Positions 42,645 to 50,734 of a stretch of 64,000 bases of DNA are shown piece after piece. The notes below the pieces were generated by a model that saw only the letters and a program-made list of their open reading frames with translations, did not search any database and was not told where the DNA came from. Source of the stretch: Streptomyces sp. NRRL B-1140 (GTDB taxonomy: Bacteria; Actinomycetota; Actinomycetes; Streptomycetales; Streptomycetaceae); the NCBI RefSeq assembly GCF_001280065.1, contig NZ_LGEA01000114.1, positions 124,001 through 188,000 of the forward strand, read 5' to 3'. How positions within the stretch are numbered: position 1 is the first letter of the stretch; each line of letters opens with the position of its first letter. The position numbers were made by a program, and so were the translations under genes.

Positions 42645-43340
42645 ATGTCGAAGATCCTCTTCGTCGTCACCGGCGCCGACACCTGGACCCTGACCGACGG
42701 CACCGGCCACCCCACCGGCTTCTGGGCCGAGGAGGCCGTCGCCCCCTACGAGGCGTTCCGGGCCGCCGGCCACGAGATCGTCGTGGCCACCCCCGGCGGT
42801 GTCGAGCCCACCGTCGACCGGGCGTCCCTGGCGCCCGAGGTGAACGGGGGCCAGGAGAACGCCGACCGGATCGCGAAGGCGCTGGAGTCCTTCACCGAGC
42901 TGCGGCGCCCCGTGCGGCTCGAGGACGTCCGGCTGGAGGACTACGCGGCCGTCTTCTACCCCGGTGGCCACGGCCCGATGGAGGACCTCGCCGTGAACGC
43001 CGACTCCGGCCGGCTGCTCGCCCGGGCCCTGGAGTCCGGCAGGCCGCTCGGTGTCGTCTGCCACGGCCCGGCCGCGCTGCTGGCCGCTGTCGGTGCCGAC
43101 GGCCACAACATCTTCGCGGGCTACGAGGTCGCGGCGTTCACCAACGCCGAGGAGATCCAGGGCGGTCTCGCCGACCGGGCCGCCTGGCTGCTCCAGGACC
43201 GTCTCACCGAGGCCGGAGTGACGGTGCGGGCCGGTGAGCCGTGGGCCCCGCACGTGGTCACCGACCGCAATCTGGTCACGGGCCAGAACCCCGCGTCGTC
43301 GGCCCCGCTGGCTCAGGAGCTGCTGAAGCGGCTGGGCTGA
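42645..43340 (+). CDS. DJ-1/PfpI family protein
   Basis: This glutamine-amidotransferase-like protein has 231 aa. The nucleophile elbow is VVCHGPAALLAA with Cys-His, and the fold's first strand is KILFVVTGADTW. The FYPGGHGPMEDLA loop is typical of the HSP31-like subgroup that acts as glyoxalase III, chaperone or deglycase in stress. TGGAGAT precedes the ATG. It is controlled, by position, from the divergent LysR gene. Confidence 0.88.
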   Translation: MSKILFVVTGADTWTLTDGTGHPTGFWAEEAVAPYEAFRAAGHEIVVATPGGVEPTVDRASLAPEVNGGQENADRIAKALESFTELRRPVRLEDVRLEDYAAVFYPGGHGPMEDLAVNADSGRLLARALESGRPLGVVCHGPAALLAAVGADGHNIFAGYEVAAFTNAEEIQGGLADRAAWLLQDRLTEAGVTVRAGEPWAPHVVTDRNLVTGQNPASSAPLAQELLKRLG

Positions 43341-43370
43341 GCCGGGCGCCCGCCCGCGCCGGACGGGTGC

Positions 43371-45818
43371 TCAGCGCCCCAGCAGCAGCTCAGCCCACAC
43401 CTGCTTGCCGCCGCTGACCGGCAGGGTGCCCCAGGTCGCCGCCAGGGCCTCGACGAGGAGGATGCCGCGGCCGCCGGTGGCCTCCCAGCCGATGCTGGCC
43501 GGTCTGACCGGCGAGCGGGGGGAGGCGTCGGCCACGGCGACGCGCAGACGGTTGCCGATGAGGGTGAGGTCCATGCGGACCTTGCCGTCGGTGTGCACCA
43601 GGGCGTTGGTGACGAGTTCGGAGACGACGAGCAGGACGGCGTCGTACTCGGCGGTGACGCCCCAGGAGCGCAGGGTGCGCCGGGCGAAGCGGCGCGCGTG
43701 CCCGACGGCCTGCGGCACCCGCCAGACCGTCCAGCTCTCCCGCAGCGGGCGCAGGGCCATGCCGTCATAGCGCAACAGGAGCAGGGCGACGTCGTCGCTG
43801 CGCGGGGCGTCGCCCAGGAGGGCGTCGGCGACCAGCCCCAGGTCGGCGGGGTCGGCGTCCGCGAGTCGCCCGGCGAGGTGGTCCATGCCTTCGTCGATGT
43901 CGGAGTCGGGCGTCTCCACGAGCCCGTCCGTGGCCAGGGTGATCAGGGTGCCGGGCGGGAGCCGCAGCGGGCTCATGGGGAAGTCGGCCCGGGTGACCAC
44001 GCCGAGGGGCGGACCGCCCTCGGCCTCCGCGATCTCGGTCCGGCCGTCCGGGTAGCGCAGCACCGGCGGCAGGTGCCCGGCCCGCACGCACCAGGCGGCG
44101 CCCTCCTCCAGGTCGACGTCGACGTAGCAGCAGGTGGCGAAGAGGTCGCTCTCCATGTCCGTCAGCAGCCGGTTGGCGTGCGCGACGACCACGTCCGGGG
44201 GGTGGCCCTCGACGGCGTAGGCGCGCAGTGCGGTGCGCATCTGGCCCATGAGGGTGGCGGCGCCGGCGCTGTGGCCCTGGACGTCGCCGATGACGAGGGC
44301 GACGTGGTGGTCGGGCAGCGGGATGACGTCGTACCAGTCGCCGCCCAGTTCGAGCCCGGCCGTGCTGGGCAGGTAGCGGGCGACGGCCACCGCGCCCGGC
44401 AGCGGGGGCAGGCTGCGCGGCAGCAGCTGGCGCTGGAGCATGCCGACGAGTTCGTGTTCGGCGTCGAAGGCCCGGGCCCGGACCAGGGCTTGTCCGGCGA
44501 GTCCGGCGCAGGCGGTGAGCAGGGCGCGTTCGTCGGTGCCGAAGTCGTGCGGGGTGTCCCAGCCGATCAGGCAGGCTCCGGCCATGCGGTTCCCGGCGGG
44601 CAGCGGCAGGACGGCGAGACCGCCGGGGCCCACTTCGGCCAGGGCGCGCTCCAGGGGGCTGCCGGCGGGCCAGATGCGGGCCCGGCCCTCGCGCAGTGCC
44701 GCGGCGAGGGTGGGCATCGCGCGTACCGGCGCGTCGGGCCATTCGGTGCGCCACTCCGACCGCCACAGCTCGGGCCAGGCCTCGGGTTCGGGCGGGTCGA
44801 GCACGGTGACGACGAGCCGATCGCTCTCCAGCTCGGCCAAGGCGATCCGGTCGGCGCGCAGGGGCCCGCGCAGCGCGGCGACCACGGCCTTGCCGACGTC
44901 GCGGACGGTGACGGCGGTGGCCAGCGCGGCGGCCAGACGCTGGACCCTGGCCACGTCGGTGACGTCGGAGCGCAGCGTGGAGACGTCGACGACCGTGCCG
45001 ACGAGCCGTGCCGGGCGGCCCTCGCCGCCGGGCAGCAGCCGTCCGCGCAGCCGGAGCCACTTCGGGGGGCCGGCGGGCTGGAGCACCCGGAACTCCAGCT
45101 CGCGGTCGCCGATCGACATGTGGTCCGCCTCCACCACGGACATCAGCGACGGCAGGTCCTCGGGGACGGTCAGGCTGAGCAGTGTCTCGACCCGGCCGTC
45201 GAACTCCACCGGGTCCAGGCCGAACAGGTCCAGCAGGTCGTCGCCGACCCGGACGCGGCCGGTGTCCATGGCGAGGGTGAAGGCGCTCGGTGGCAGCTCG
45301 CCGGCCTCGGCGGGTGCGGCCGGGGCGGTGAAGGCGACCGCGTCGGAGACGAGCTCCAGGCACCTGAGGTCGTCGGCGGCGAACCCCCCGGGGCGCTCGC
45401 TGACGGCCAGCAGGCAGCCACCGTCCCCCTGGACGGGCAGGGCCGTCAGGAAGAAGTCCCGGGAGGGCACACGCCGGGCCTGGGCGTGCTCGGCGAGCTC
45501 CGCCGGGCCCAGCGACACCGGCCGTCCGCGGCGGTGCGCCTCGGCGACGGGGGACCGCCCGGCGCGCGGGTAGCTGTCGCGCAGCCCGTACAGGGTCCTC
45601 GGAACCCCGGCCGACTCCATCAGGCACAGCAGCTCGCCGTCCTCGCTGGGCGCGTAGACGGCGGCCAGCGCCGCGCCGGCGAAGACCAGTGCCTGTTCGA
45701 GGACGCGACGCAGCCGTTCGGGCGAGTCCTGATCGATCGCGATCGCCCTGAGGGCACCTTCGGCACGCAGCGTTCGCGTTCCGCGCTCCTGGGCGCCCTG
45801 ACTGACCACGTTGGCCAT
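43371..45818 (-). CDS. Multidomain SpoIIE-type serine phosphatase with C-terminal anti-sigma-factor-like kinase domain
   Basis: The protein has 815 aa. Reading in order: a GAF-like domain (about 20-165), a PAS-like domain (180-285), a second GAF (290-450), a PP2C/SpoIIE phosphatase (470-685, with LGGDWYDV, VIGDVQGHSAG and TLATDGLVE metal motifs) and an HATPase_c domain (690-815, with SELVTNALVH and GGRGILLVEAL). Such fusions regulate anti-anti-sigma factors, acting both as phosphatase and kinase in response to small-molecule signals. ATG 45818 is used. It is divergent from ramC, sharing a 185-bp promoter region. Confidence 0.87.
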   Translation of the reverse strand: MANVVSQGAQERGTRTLRAEGALRAIAIDQDSPERLRRVLEQALVFAGAALAAVYAPSEDGELLCLMESAGVPRTLYGLRDSYPRAGRSPVAEAHRRGRPVSLGPAELAEHAQARRVPSRDFFLTALPVQGDGGCLLAVSERPGGFAADDLRCLELVSDAVAFTAPAAPAEAGELPPSAFTLAMDTGRVRVGDDLLDLFGLDPVEFDGRVETLLSLTVPEDLPSLMSVVEADHMSIGDRELEFRVLQPAGPPKWLRLRGRLLPGGEGRPARLVGTVVDVSTLRSDVTDVARVQRLAAALATAVTVRDVGKAVVAALRGPLRADRIALAELESDRLVVTVLDPPEPEAWPELWRSEWRTEWPDAPVRAMPTLAAALREGRARIWPAGSPLERALAEVGPGGLAVLPLPAGNRMAGACLIGWDTPHDFGTDERALLTACAGLAGQALVRARAFDAEHELVGMLQRQLLPRSLPPLPGAVAVARYLPSTAGLELGGDWYDVIPLPDHHVALVIGDVQGHSAGAATLMGQMRTALRAYAVEGHPPDVVVAHANRLLTDMESDLFATCCYVDVDLEEGAAWCVRAGHLPPVLRYPDGRTEIAEAEGGPPLGVVTRADFPMSPLRLPPGTLITLATDGLVETPDSDIDEGMDHLAGRLADADPADLGLVADALLGDAPRSDDVALLLLRYDGMALRPLRESWTVWRVPQAVGHARRFARRTLRSWGVTAEYDAVLLVVSELVTNALVHTDGKVRMDLTLIGNRLRVAVADASPRSPVRPASIGWEATGGRGILLVEALAATWGTLPVSGGKQVWAELLLGR

Positions 45819-45908
45819 TACAGCGCTTATGAGACACCTACGCAGCCCCTGTGGGCGTTCGGTGCCCCGCCTCCGCCGACGGCGCTCGAATGAAACCGAA
45901 CATGTCTT

Positions 45909-45920
45909 AACGCATGCGTT
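45909..45920. promoter_or_regulatory. Perfect 12-bp palindrome AACGCATGCGTT upstream of ramC
   Basis: The palindrome lies between the SpoIIE-type phosphatase gene and ramC, 84 bp before the ramC start. It may be a regulatory site of the ram promoter. The S. coelicolor ramC promoter is known to be bound by RamR, but at direct repeats, so a different protein may act here. Confidence 0.4.
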
Positions 45921-46003
45921 CCGCACGGTGTTCTCGTGACAGGCGTGACTGTGCGTGCCCGTCGGGTGGCTGGAAAGCTCGGTGCTCGTCAGGAGGGGGA
46001 CGC

Positions 46004-48598
46004 ATGGACAAGCGGTACGAGGTGTACGCGCTGGCCGACCGGCACTTCTACGAGACGCCGGACCGGCTGGCGCGGGGCGCGCAAGGGACGGCCGCCCACC
46101 TCTACGAGACGGCCCGCCGGCCGCTGCCCGAGGGCTGGGAGTCGGCCCGGATCGGCGACTGGCAGACGATGACGCCGCTCGGCCCGGACGGCGAACCGCT
46201 GCAGGGCCCGGCCCAGGGGTGGAAGATCCACGCCTCGGCGACCCGGGCGAACGCGGAGGACGTCGCCCGGATCGTGTGGGACTACTGCGTCGAGCGGCGC
46301 GTCCCCTTCAAGTTCGTGCCGGGACCGCACCTGCTCCACCTGCGCAACACCAAGTACGCGCCGCGCGACGGCAGCGGCAAGTTCGTCACCGTCTACCCGG
46401 CCGACGAGGAGCAGCTGCACCAGGTGCTGCGCGAGCTGGGCGCCCTGCTGGAAGGGTTCGAGGGGCCGTACATCCTCACCGACCTGCGCTGGGGCGAAGG
46501 GCCCCTGTACGTCCGCTACGGCGCCTTCGCACGGGCGTTCGTCGTGGACCAGCGGGGCTCGCTGGTGCCGGCGGTGCGCGACGGTGAGGGGCGGCTGGTG
46601 CCGGACCGGCGGTCGCCGTCCTTCCAGGTGCCCGAGTGGGTAACGCTGCCGGCGTTCCTCAAGCCGCATCTCGACGCGCGGAACAACACGACGACGGGCG
46701 AACTTCCCTACCGCATCGAGAAGGCGCTGCACTTCTCCAACGGCGGCGGGGTGTACGCGGGCACCGACACCCGTGACGGACGCAAGGTCGTCCTCAAGGA
46801 GGGCCGGCCGCACGCGGGGCTCGCCTCGGACGGCGCCGACGCCATCGCCCGGCTGGAGCGGGAGAAGCGGGCTCTGGAGCAGGTCGCGGGCACCGGCGTG
46901 GTCCCGGAGGTGCGCGACTGGTTCGAACTCGGCGGGCACCGCTTCCTGGTGATGGACTTCCTGGAGGGCCGCCCGCTCAACTCCTTCTTCGCCGAGCGGC
47001 ACCCGCTGCTCACCCAGGACCCGGACGCGGAGGCCGTCGCCTCCTACACGGCGTGGGCGCTGCGCATCCACCGCAGGGTGGAGGAGGCCGTGGCGGCGGT
47101 GCACGCCCGGGGCATCGTCTTCAACGACCTGCACGTCTTCAACATCATGGTCGCCCCGGACGAGGAGACGGTGTTCCTCCTCGACTTCGAGGCCGCGGCC
47201 CCGGCAGAGGAGAACGGCCGTCAGGTCGTCGCCCATCCCGGGTTCTTCGCGCCGCCGGACCGCCGGGGCGCCGACATCGACCGGTACGCGCTGGCCTGTC
47301 TGCGGCTAGCCCTGTTCCTGCCGGTGACCACGTTGTTCGTGGTCGACCGCGGCAAGGCGGCGCATCTGGCCGAGGTGATCTCGCAGCAGTTCCCGGACGT
47401 ACCGCGGGAGTTCCTCGACCAGGCGGTCTCCGAGATCACCCGCGAGGTGTCCGGCCGGACGTCGGCCGCCCCCTCCGCGCCGGTGGATCCGGGCGACTGG
47501 CCCTACAGCCGCGACTCGATGGTCAAGGCCCTGCTCGCCTCGGCCACCCCGGAGCGCGACGACCGGCTCTTCCCCGGCGACGTCGCCCAGTTCTCCGACG
47601 GCGGCGGGCTCGGACTCGCGCACGGCGCCGCGGGGGTGCTGTTCGCGCTGGACGCGGCCGGCGCCGAGCGGTACGAGGAGGGCGAGCGCTGGCTGCTGGA
47701 CCGCACGGCACCGGCCCCGGTCGGCACCCCGCTCGGCCTGTACGACGGGCTCGCGGGCGTCGCCCTGGTTCTCGACCGGCTGGGGCACCGGCAGCGGGCG
47801 CTGGACCTGGTCGAGGGCATCCTCGCCGAACGGTGGCAGAACCTCTCCTCCGACCTGCACGGCGGACTGGCCGGGCTGGGCCTGGTCCTCGGGCAGCTGG
47901 CCCGTACGACCGGTGAGGCCGAGCTGGGCGAGCGGGCGCACGAGGCCGCGCGGATCCTCGTCCAGCGCCTCACCGAGCCGGTCCCGGCGACGTCCCGGCC
48001 GCGCGCCGGACTGCTGCGCGGCGCGAGCGGTGCCGCCCTGCTCATGCTGCGGCAGTACGAGTGGACCGGTGAGCAGGCCTGGCTGGAGGCGGCGGCCGTG
48101 GCCCTGCGCCGGGACCTGGCGTCCTGCGTGACCCGCGAGAACGGGTCGCTGGAGGTCGACGAGGGCTGGCGGACCCTGCCCTACCTCGGCGACGGCAGCG
48201 CGGGCCTCGGCATGGTCCTCGACGACCTCGTGGCCCACTCCCCCGCTCTCGCCGGGGAGTTCGGAGCGGCCCGTTCCGGGGTGCTCACCGCGGCCACCTC
48301 CCGCTTCTACGCGCAGCCCGGACTCTTCCAGGGCCGCGCCGGAATGATCCTGCACCTCAGCCGCACGACCACACCGGGCGCGACCGAGGACCGGCTGGCC
48401 GCGCAGATCTCCGGGCTCGGCTGGTTCGCGATGGCCTACCAGGGTCAACTGGCCTTTCCCGGACACCAGATGATGCGGCTCTCCATGGACCTCGCCACCG
48501 GAACGGCAGGGTGCCTGCTGGCGCTCGGCGCGGCCCTCGACCCGGCGACCGGCGCCCACCTGCCGTTCCTCCCGCCGCCCGGCAGGCGGCCCCAATGA
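46004..48598 (+). CDS. ramC: Class III lanthionine synthetase (SapB synthetase)
   Basis: This LanKC-type enzyme has 864 aa. The N-terminal lyase-like domain (about 1-230) precedes a Ser/Thr kinase domain with ATP-binding lysine near 265 (VVLKEGRPHAGL), catalytic FNDLHVFN (Asp 375) and DFE-type LLDFEAA (Asp 394), followed by a LanC-like cyclase domain (about 530-860) lacking zinc ligands, as in RamC/AmfT. It phosphorylates and dehydrates serines of RamS and closes the rings with cysteine. AGGAGG precedes ATG 46004. The order ramC-ramS-ramA-ramB is identical to the SapB locus of S. coelicolor. Confidence 0.96.
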   Translation: MDKRYEVYALADRHFYETPDRLARGAQGTAAHLYETARRPLPEGWESARIGDWQTMTPLGPDGEPLQGPAQGWKIHASATRANAEDVARIVWDYCVERRVPFKFVPGPHLLHLRNTKYAPRDGSGKFVTVYPADEEQLHQVLRELGALLEGFEGPYILTDLRWGEGPLYVRYGAFARAFVVDQRGSLVPAVRDGEGRLVPDRRSPSFQVPEWVTLPAFLKPHLDARNNTTTGELPYRIEKALHFSNGGGVYAGTDTRDGRKVVLKEGRPHAGLASDGADAIARLEREKRALEQVAGTGVVPEVRDWFELGGHRFLVMDFLEGRPLNSFFAERHPLLTQDPDAEAVASYTAWALRIHRRVEEAVAAVHARGIVFNDLHVFNIMVAPDEETVFLLDFEAAAPAEENGRQVVAHPGFFAPPDRRGADIDRYALACLRLALFLPVTTLFVVDRGKAAHLAEVISQQFPDVPREFLDQAVSEITREVSGRTSAAPSAPVDPGDWPYSRDSMVKALLASATPERDDRLFPGDVAQFSDGGGLGLAHGAAGVLFALDAAGAERYEEGERWLLDRTAPAPVGTPLGLYDGLAGVALVLDRLGHRQRALDLVEGILAERWQNLSSDLHGGLAGLGLVLGQLARTTGEAELGERAHEAARILVQRLTEPVPATSRPRAGLLRGASGAALLMLRQYEWTGEQAWLEAAAVALRRDLASCVTRENGSLEVDEGWRTLPYLGDGSAGLGMVLDDLVAHSPALAGEFGAARSGVLTAATSRFYAQPGLFQGRAGMILHLSRTTTPGATEDRLAAQISGLGWFAMAYQGQLAFPGHQMMRLSMDLATGTAGCLLALGAALDPATGAHLPFLPPPGRRPQ

Positions 48599-48682
48599 CG
48601 CGGTTCCGCGATCCCGCGGAGTCGTGACACCACCCCGTCCCCACGGATGACCACGGACGGACACCCAATGGAAGGACACACC

Positions 48683-48799
48683 ATGGCACTTCTCGACCTG
48701 CAGACCATCGAGTCCGACGAGCGCATGACCGGCGGCGGCAACAGCACGGTGAGCCTGCTCTCCTGCATCAGCGCCGCGAGCGTTCTGCTCTGTCTCTGA
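48683..48799 (+). CDS. ramS: SapB/AmfS class III lanthipeptide precursor
   Basis: This is the 38-aa precursor. The leader contains LLDLQTIESDE, the conserved recognition element of class III systems. The core has two S-x2-S-x3-C motifs (STVSLLSC at 21-28 and SAASVLLC at 30-37), each of which can become a lanthionine- or labionin-like ring. Cleavage probably follows Met15, giving a peptide starting TGGGN and ending LCL; the sequence is much closer to AmfS of S. griseus than to RamS of S. coelicolor. The product is the hydrophobic surfactant SapB that lets aerial hyphae leave the surface. GGAAGGAC precedes the ATG. Confidence 0.95.
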   Translation: MALLDLQTIESDERMTGGGNSTVSLLSCISAASVLLCL

Positions 48800-48816
48800 T
48801 CCACGGTCTGCTGGCT

Positions 48817-48853
48817 CCGGGCGGCTCCCTCCCTTCGGGGAGGGGCCGCCCGG
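48817..48853 (+). terminator. Hairpin after ramS, probable partial terminator
   Basis: CCGGGCGG (48817-48824) pairs with CCGCCCGG (48846-48853), the stem continuing inward through CCCTCCC/GGGAGGG to a TTCG loop. It sits between ramS and ramA, where partial termination would let the precursor mRNA exceed that of the transporter. Confidence 0.75.
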
Positions 48854-48881
48854 GGTCCTTCCCGTTCCAGGAAAGGCCTGT

Positions 48882-50684
48882 ATGACCTCGCGCGGCGACG
48901 ACGACCCGGCGACCGGACACGCGCGCACGCTGCTGCGCACGGCCACCGGGCACAGCGGGTCCCGCTGCGTGGCGCTGTGCCTGGTGAGCATCGCCGCGAC
49001 GGGTGGCGAACTGCTGCTTCCGGCCGCACTCGGCCGGGCCCTCGATCTTGTGCTGGCGCAGGCCCCGGCGACCCGCTGGGTGCTGTGCTGTGCCGGCCTC
49101 GTCCTGCTGCTCGGGCTGCTCGACGCGGCCCAGACCGTCCTCACCGGCACCGTCGATGCCCGTACCACGGCATGGCTGCGCCGCCGGCTGACCGGGCACG
49201 TCCTCGGCGTCGGCCCGCGCGCCGCGGACCGCTTCGGCTCGGGTGACCTCGTCGCGCGCCTGGTGGGCAACGCCGCCGAGGCGGGCACCACTCCGGCGGC
49301 CCGCGCCGCGCTGCTGGCCGCGCTCGCCGGTCCCGTGGGCGGGGTCGTCGCGCTGGCGGTGATCGACTGGTGGCTCGCGGCGGTGTTCCTCGTCGGGGCC
49401 CCCGTGCTGGCCCTCCTCCTGCGTGCCGTCTCGCGGGACACCTCCGAGAGCGCGGCGCGCTATCAGCAGGCGCAGGGCCGGATCGCGGCCGCGCTGGCGG
49501 AGGCCGTCGAAGGGGTTCGCACCGTCCGGGCGGCCGGCACGGAGCGCCGGGAGACGGCCCGTGTGCTGCGGCCGCTGCCCGATCTGTCCCGGGCCGGGCA
49601 CCGCATGTGGCGGGTGCAGGGGCGGGCCGCGGCCCGGGCGGTCGCCGTGGCGCCACTGCTGCAGCTCGCGGTCGTCGCCGTGGCCGGGGTTCTGGTCAGC
49701 CGGGACCGGCTGTCGGTGGGCGAGGTGCTCGCGGCCTCCCGGTACGCGGTGCTCGCGACGGGCGTCGGTGTGCTGGTCGGCCGGCTCGCGGGCCTGGCCC
49801 GGGCCCGGGCCGCGGCCCGGCGCCTGGGCGAGGTCGAGACCGAGCCGGCCACCACGTACGGCGCCCGCGGACTGCCCGAGGGGCCCGGGCGGCTGGAGCT
49901 GCGCGGGGTGACGGCCCGGCGCGGCGGACGCACCGTGCTCGACGGGGTGGACCTCGACGTGCCGGGCGGCACGACGCTGGCGGTGGTCGGCCGGTCCGGC
50001 TCCGGCAAGTCGCTGCTGGCCGCGCTCGCCGGACGGCTGGCCGACCCGGACGGCGGCGAGGTGCTCCTCGACGGTGTGCCGCTGCGCGAGCTGCCGCACG
50101 ACGACCTGCGCGGCGCCGTCGGCTACGCCTTCGCCCGCCCCGTCCTGCTCGGCGGCACGGTGGAGCAGGCGATCGGCCTCGGCCTGCCGTCCCCCTCCCC
50201 CGGCCGGATCCGGGAGGCGGCCCGCCGGGCCCTCGCCGACGACTTCGTGCGCCGCCTCCCGGACGAATACGGCACGGCCGTCGCCGACGCCCCGCGCTCC
50301 GGCGGTGAGTCCCAACGGCTGGGACTCGCCCGGGCGTTCGCGCACGGTGGGCGCCTGCTGATCCTCGACGACGCCCTCTCCAGCCTCGACACGGTGACGG
50401 AACGCCATATCACCGACGCCCTCTTCGGCGACGGCCCGGGCGGCACCCGGCTCCTGGTCGCCCACCGCGGCGCGACGGCCGCGTGCGCCGACGCGGTGGC
50501 GTGGCTGGACGACGGGCGGGTGCGGGCGGTGGGGCGGCACGAGGAGCTGTGGCGGCTGGCGGAGTACCGGGCGGTGTTCGCGGAGGGGCCGGACGCGGTC
50601 GGCTCCCCCGCGGACGACGGCGGTTCACCGCCGGTTCCGGACACCCGTGACGGGATGGAGAAGGAAAGGGACGTGACGGCATGA
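48882..50684 (+). CDS. ramA: ABC transporter of the SapB locus, first subunit
   Basis: This half-transporter has 600 aa: a six-helix permease domain (GGELLLPAALGRALDLVLAQ and so on) and an ATPase with VVGRSGSGKSLL, signature RSGGESQRLGLARA, Walker B LLILDDALSSLD and a switch histidine in VAHRG. It pairs with RamB to export modified RamS. The stop is embedded in an ATGA that starts a 17-codon ORF. The ATP domain is more diverged than that of generic exporters, as known for RamA/AmfB proteins. Confidence 0.93.
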   Translation: MTSRGDDDPATGHARTLLRTATGHSGSRCVALCLVSIAATGGELLLPAALGRALDLVLAQAPATRWVLCCAGLVLLLGLLDAAQTVLTGTVDARTTAWLRRRLTGHVLGVGPRAADRFGSGDLVARLVGNAAEAGTTPAARAALLAALAGPVGGVVALAVIDWWLAAVFLVGAPVLALLLRAVSRDTSESAARYQQAQGRIAAALAEAVEGVRTVRAAGTERRETARVLRPLPDLSRAGHRMWRVQGRAAARAVAVAPLLQLAVVAVAGVLVSRDRLSVGEVLAASRYAVLATGVGVLVGRLAGLARARAAARRLGEVETEPATTYGARGLPEGPGRLELRGVTARRGGRTVLDGVDLDVPGGTTLAVVGRSGSGKSLLAALAGRLADPDGGEVLLDGVPLRELPHDDLRGAVGYAFARPVLLGGTVEQAIGLGLPSPSPGRIREAARRALADDFVRRLPDEYGTAVADAPRSGGESQRLGLARAFAHGGRLLILDDALSSLDTVTERHITDALFGDGPGGTRLLVAHRGATAACADAVAWLDDGRVRAVGRHEELWRLAEYRAVFAEGPDAVGSPADDGGSPPVPDTRDGMEKERDVTA

Positions 50685-50734
50685 GCGGCCGGGCATGCGC
50701 GGGTGCTGCTGCCGGGGACGGGGTGTGCTCGTGA
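50681..50734 (+). CDS. 17-codon ORF bridging ramA and ramB by two stop-start overlaps
   Basis: ATG 50681 overlaps the ramA stop (ATGA), has AAGGAAAGGG about 11 bases upstream, and reads MSGRACAGAAAGDGVCS before TGA 50732-50734, which in turn overlaps a GTG (50731) in the ramB frame. It may be a coupling peptide delivering ribosomes to ramB. Alternatively ramB simply starts at ATG 50695 and this ORF is incidental. Confidence 0.4.
   Translation: MSGRACAGAAAGDGVCS

Noticed and set aside
43593-45893. 766-codon plus-strand frame over the SpoIIE-type phosphatase
   Set aside because: It is an antisense shadow; the minus-strand product has all phosphatase and HATPase motifs.
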